A stretch of 25,623 nt of DNA, from positions 1-25,623 of the IMG/VR virus record IMGVR_UViG_3300035693_000027, one strand, 5' to 3'. Below the pieces are notes generated by a model, which was not told the DNA's origin, made no database searches, and saw nothing but the letters and a program-made list of their open reading frames with translations. This DNA comes from a virus. Positions 23,332 through 25,623 of this stretch are shown piece by piece; positions within the stretch are counted from its first letter, which is position 1, and the number at the start of each line of letters is the position of its first letter. The translations under genes were made by a program, and so were the position numbers.

Positions 23332-23385
23332 CGACTCCTCACGAGGTCATCGACGGGTTGCGGCCGTCTCGGGGTGCAGCGTACA

Positions 23386-25116
23386 TCATGCTTCCGGCTC
23401 AACGAACCCGGAGAACCCATGTTCCGGCTCGAGATCGAGCACCGGCTGGACCCAAACCGAGCAGTGACCGGCCGGTGCCACGATGCATTCGGGCTTGTGG
23501 TGGCGCTTGATGTGCCCGCAGGTCGCGCAGTTGTTCGCCAGGTTGTCATACGGCCCCGGGAGCATCGTGCCCGAGGCGATCGCGTCGCCGCGGGCCTGCC
23601 ACGACAGCGCGGCGGCCGCCGCACCGTCGATCTTCTTGGCCGAGCGCGGTGCCTCCTTCTGCAACACGAACATCGCGTGACCGTCTTCGTCGTAGACGTT
23701 CATGATCTTGCGGCGCGCGTTGGCGACGTGCTCGCGCATCAGCGGGTGCCCGTCGTGGGTGAGGTCGCCGGTCATGATGGCCGAGACGAAGTTCCGGATC
23801 AGATAGCAGGTCGGCTTGGGCCGGTTCATCTGCCACTCGATGATCCGTTTCTCCCCCCAGCGGCCCTGCCAGCGCTCCATCAGCGGGGAGATGTTGGCGT
23901 ACTGGGATCCGGGGTCGATGTAGACCCGCCAGATGTGGAACCGGTCGAACGCATCGAGCAGCGTGCCGTCAACTTCGTCCATCGGGTGCTCATAATCGTC
24001 CGGCGCCTGTTCGGGACGCTGCCAGATCCCCAACACGAACGAGAACCCCTCGTTGATGGTCGTTCCAATAACCGCTAAGGCGTCGACATAGCGGGCGCCG
24101 TCGACCCCGACCACGATCCGCTCCCGGTCCTTCGGGTGCTTGTTCGGGCGGGACTGCTGATCCCACAGCCGGATGTCGAACGCCTTGTCCTCCCCGGGCA
24201 CGATGCGGTTCATGAAGAACCGCTCTGCTTGAGCGAGTTCTCCCCGCTCGAGCAGGTTGTCGATCTCCGAGGAGATCCTTTCCGTGTCGATCCACGGGTT
24301 TCCCCCGTAGAGCGCGCGCAGCACGCGCATGCGCTCGCGCTGGTTGCGAATCGACCCCGGTCCCGGCTGCAGCATCATCTTGTAGACGCCGGTCTCCTTG
24401 TCGAACGTCGATTGCGCGACCGAGTCCTCCGCGGGATCCCAGGCGTTGCCGGTCTCCATGAACCGCCCGCCCATCCCGGCGAGGTTGCGGCGTTGGGTGT
24501 CGGCGAGCTTCCGTCCGCCGTTGCGATCGGTCCAGTCGTGCGCCTCGTCCTGGGCGGAGAAGGTGATGCGCTGCCCGAGTCGGGAACGGGCCGAGGCGGT
24601 TACCGGATCGATCCTCCCGCCGTCCACGAAGTTGATCCGTGTCTCGCCCGTGTCGGGGATGTCGGCCTTCAGTTCCCCGAGGCGGATCATCGGGATCAGC
24701 GCGCGCCAGATGTTCTGGGTCTGATCCTCCGAGACGGCCGTCACCTGGATCCACGGGGTCGCCCAGGGACGCCCCACCGGGTTCCCGTCGGCGTCCCAGC
24801 CGTCAAAGAGCACCGGGCCGAGCGTTTCGGCGATGATGACGGCCGCCGACAGCGGCCCCTTGCCCCACTTCTGCGGCGCGACGAGTTGGCCGCCCCGATC
24901 GAACAGGAACGCCCTCGAGGGCTTGCGCCGATCGACCTCCGCCTCGGGCTTCAGCGCGTACATCCCCCAGATGAACTCGCGCTGCTCCGGCGACAGGATG
25001 AACGGCTCGCCCGCGAACTCCCCGTCCGGCACCACGCAGAAGGTCTCGATGAACTGCACGACCTGGAATCCCAACGTCGGGATCTCGCCCTGCACCGATG
25101 CCCCGCGCCAGGGCAC
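23386..25116 (-). CDS. terL: Terminase large subunit with Cys/His-rich C-terminus
   Basis: A 576-residue protein. LVAPQKWGKGPLSA (78-90) is the phage-style Walker A; ITFSAQDEAHDW (184-195) contains Walker B and the DEAH catalytic carboxylate. The nuclease half shows VVGVDGARYVDALAVIG (Asp339), VYIDPGSQYA (Asp401) and KKIDGAAAAAL (Asp498), the three-acid RNase H-like site. It packages DNA through the portal and cuts it. An unusual C-terminal segment follows: C530-A-T-C533-G-H535, His539/540, Cys544, His551 and Cys552, a likely zinc site. GTG 25116 is chosen because it lies 2 bases after the small-terminase stop; the upstream open frame reads an Arg-rich antisense-like extension. No similar tail is standard for the family. 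Confidence 0.9.
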   Translation of the reverse strand: MPWRGASVQGEIPTLGFQVVQFIETFCVVPDGEFAGEPFILSPEQREFIWGMYALKPEAEVDRRKPSRAFLFDRGGQLVAPQKWGKGPLSAAVIIAETLGPVLFDGWDADGNPVGRPWATPWIQVTAVSEDQTQNIWRALIPMIRLGELKADIPDTGETRINFVDGGRIDPVTASARSRLGQRITFSAQDEAHDWTDRNGGRKLADTQRRNLAGMGGRFMETGNAWDPAEDSVAQSTFDKETGVYKMMLQPGPGSIRNQRERMRVLRALYGGNPWIDTERISSEIDNLLERGELAQAERFFMNRIVPGEDKAFDIRLWDQQSRPNKHPKDRERIVVGVDGARYVDALAVIGTTINEGFSFVLGIWQRPEQAPDDYEHPMDEVDGTLLDAFDRFHIWRVYIDPGSQYANISPLMERWQGRWGEKRIIEWQMNRPKPTCYLIRNFVSAIMTGDLTHDGHPLMREHVANARRKIMNVYDEDGHAMFVLQKEAPRSAKKIDGAAAAALSWQARGDAIASGTMLPGPYDNLANNCATCGHIKRHHKPECIVAPAGHCSVWVQPVLDLEPEHGFSGFVEPEA

Positions 25117-25118
25117 GA

Positions 25119-25562
25119 CTACCCCGCGGCGGCGGTCGGGACGTAGGTCTGGTGCTCGACAGACTGCAACGTCGGGGCGGCGCGCTGGGCATCCTCGAGG
25201 TGCTGCGGGATCTCCCAACGCAGTCCCTGCATCGCCTTGGGGCTTACCCCGATCTTCGCATCGAGCTGTCGGACCTCGGAGAGCAGCTTGGAGTCAGATC
25301 CGAGGCTCACAACGACCCACATCCGGGTGTACAGCGCGACGTCGCCGAAGCACTTCATGCGCTCCCACTCGACCGCCTGCGGGAGATGCCACAGCTCGTC
25401 CCAGCGCTCGGCCTCAAGCTCCGCGATCTCGTCTGACGGGGAGATCGTGAGCGGCCACTTCGGGATCTCGGCGACGTGCCCGTTCGGATCGAGCTGGATG
25501 AATCCCGGCGACGCGTTGCGCCGTCGACGTTGTCCCGGAGTCTTCGGTGGTGGGCCTGGCAT
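25119..25562 (-). CDS. Terminase small subunit (P27-like)
   Basis: A 147-residue protein starting at ATG 25562. The N-terminus MPGPPPKTPGQRRRRNA is the Gly/Pro/Arg-rich head typical of actinophage P27-type small terminases, which recognise the packaging site. LEAERWDELWHLPQAVEW and MWVVVSLGSDSKLLSEVRQLDAKIGVSPKAM form the expected helical DNA-binding and oligomerisation core. The frame stays open to ATG 25601, but the extra 13 residues do not fit the family, and neither start has a strong Shine-Dalgarno. It directly precedes terL (2-base gap), the usual order. Identification is by N-terminal style and position. Confidence 0.75.
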   Translation of the reverse strand: MPGPPPKTPGQRRRRNASPGFIQLDPNGHVAEIPKWPLTISPSDEIAELEAERWDELWHLPQAVEWERMKCFGDVALYTRMWVVVSLGSDSKLLSEVRQLDAKIGVSPKAMQGLRWEIPQHLEDAQRAAPTLQSVEHQTYVPTAAAG

Positions 25563-25623
25563 ACCGAGCAGGATAACCCGCAGATGACGATCCAGAAACA
25601 TCCCGTAGACAAGGCGAGCGACC

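Noticed and set aside
22939-25146. Plus-strand frames opposite portal and terminase
   Set aside because: They are antisense shadows of two confidently identified genes.
1-25623. tRNA genes, insertion sequences, integrase or attachment sites
   Set aside because: I saw no cloverleaf-like sequence, transposase motif, terminal inverted repeats or integrase in the window.

Overview
The window is one end of the head-gene region of a GC-rich tailed bacteriophage or prophage (Caudoviricetes, HK97-type capsid). Every gene I can support is on the minus strand, so transcription runs from high to low coordinates. The codon use, the actinobacteria-like Sec signal peptides and the soil-actinobacterium style of the secreted proteins (Pro-rich linkers, CAP and RTX-like proteins) suggest a high-GC Gram-positive host. 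That is an inference. No tail, lysis, replication or integration genes are in view.

Layout in transcription order. (1) 25562-19659: small terminase, large terminase, portal fused to a MuF-like domain, and an HK97-type prohead protease with a long C-terminal extension. (2) 19656-7983: a giant 2564-residue polyprotein followed by four overlapping genes. These five proteins and the protease extension share a short motif of the form LHPRDxxGRFAExGG, 13 copies in all. In the polyprotein the motif sits between modules that resemble ParB/sulfiredoxin-like domains, ADP-ribosyltransferases, a zinc metallopeptidase and a GNAT acetyltransferase. The four following proteins add two HExxH peptidases, a second GNAT-like module and a protein with an endonuclease III-like Asp-Thr-His motif. 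(3) 7601-5018: three genes for exported proteins: a GH99-like glycosidase fused to a purple-acid-phosphatase-like domain, a CAP-domain protein and an RTX-like calcium-binding protein. (4) 4869-3622: the major capsid protein, set off by a perfect hairpin on each side. (5) 3474-1: an overlapping operon of GDP-mannose 4,6-dehydratase, a methyltransferase, GDP-L-fucose synthase and a glycosyltransferase that runs off the window.

Proposed logic. Block 1 and the capsid gene build and fill the head. Block 2 looks like an enzyme payload made with the head, probably packaged and delivered with the DNA, in the manner of the T4 Alt ADP-ribosyltransferase. The repeated motif would act as a packaging tag, a protease site or a module-shuffling linker. 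That role is a hypothesis; the motif, its placement and the catalytic signatures are visible in the sequence. Block 3 encodes exported proteins that could act on the host surface or decorate the virion. Block 5 would supply GDP-fucose-type sugar for glycan decoration.

The large plus-strand open frames are antisense shadows of these GC-rich genes and are not annotated.
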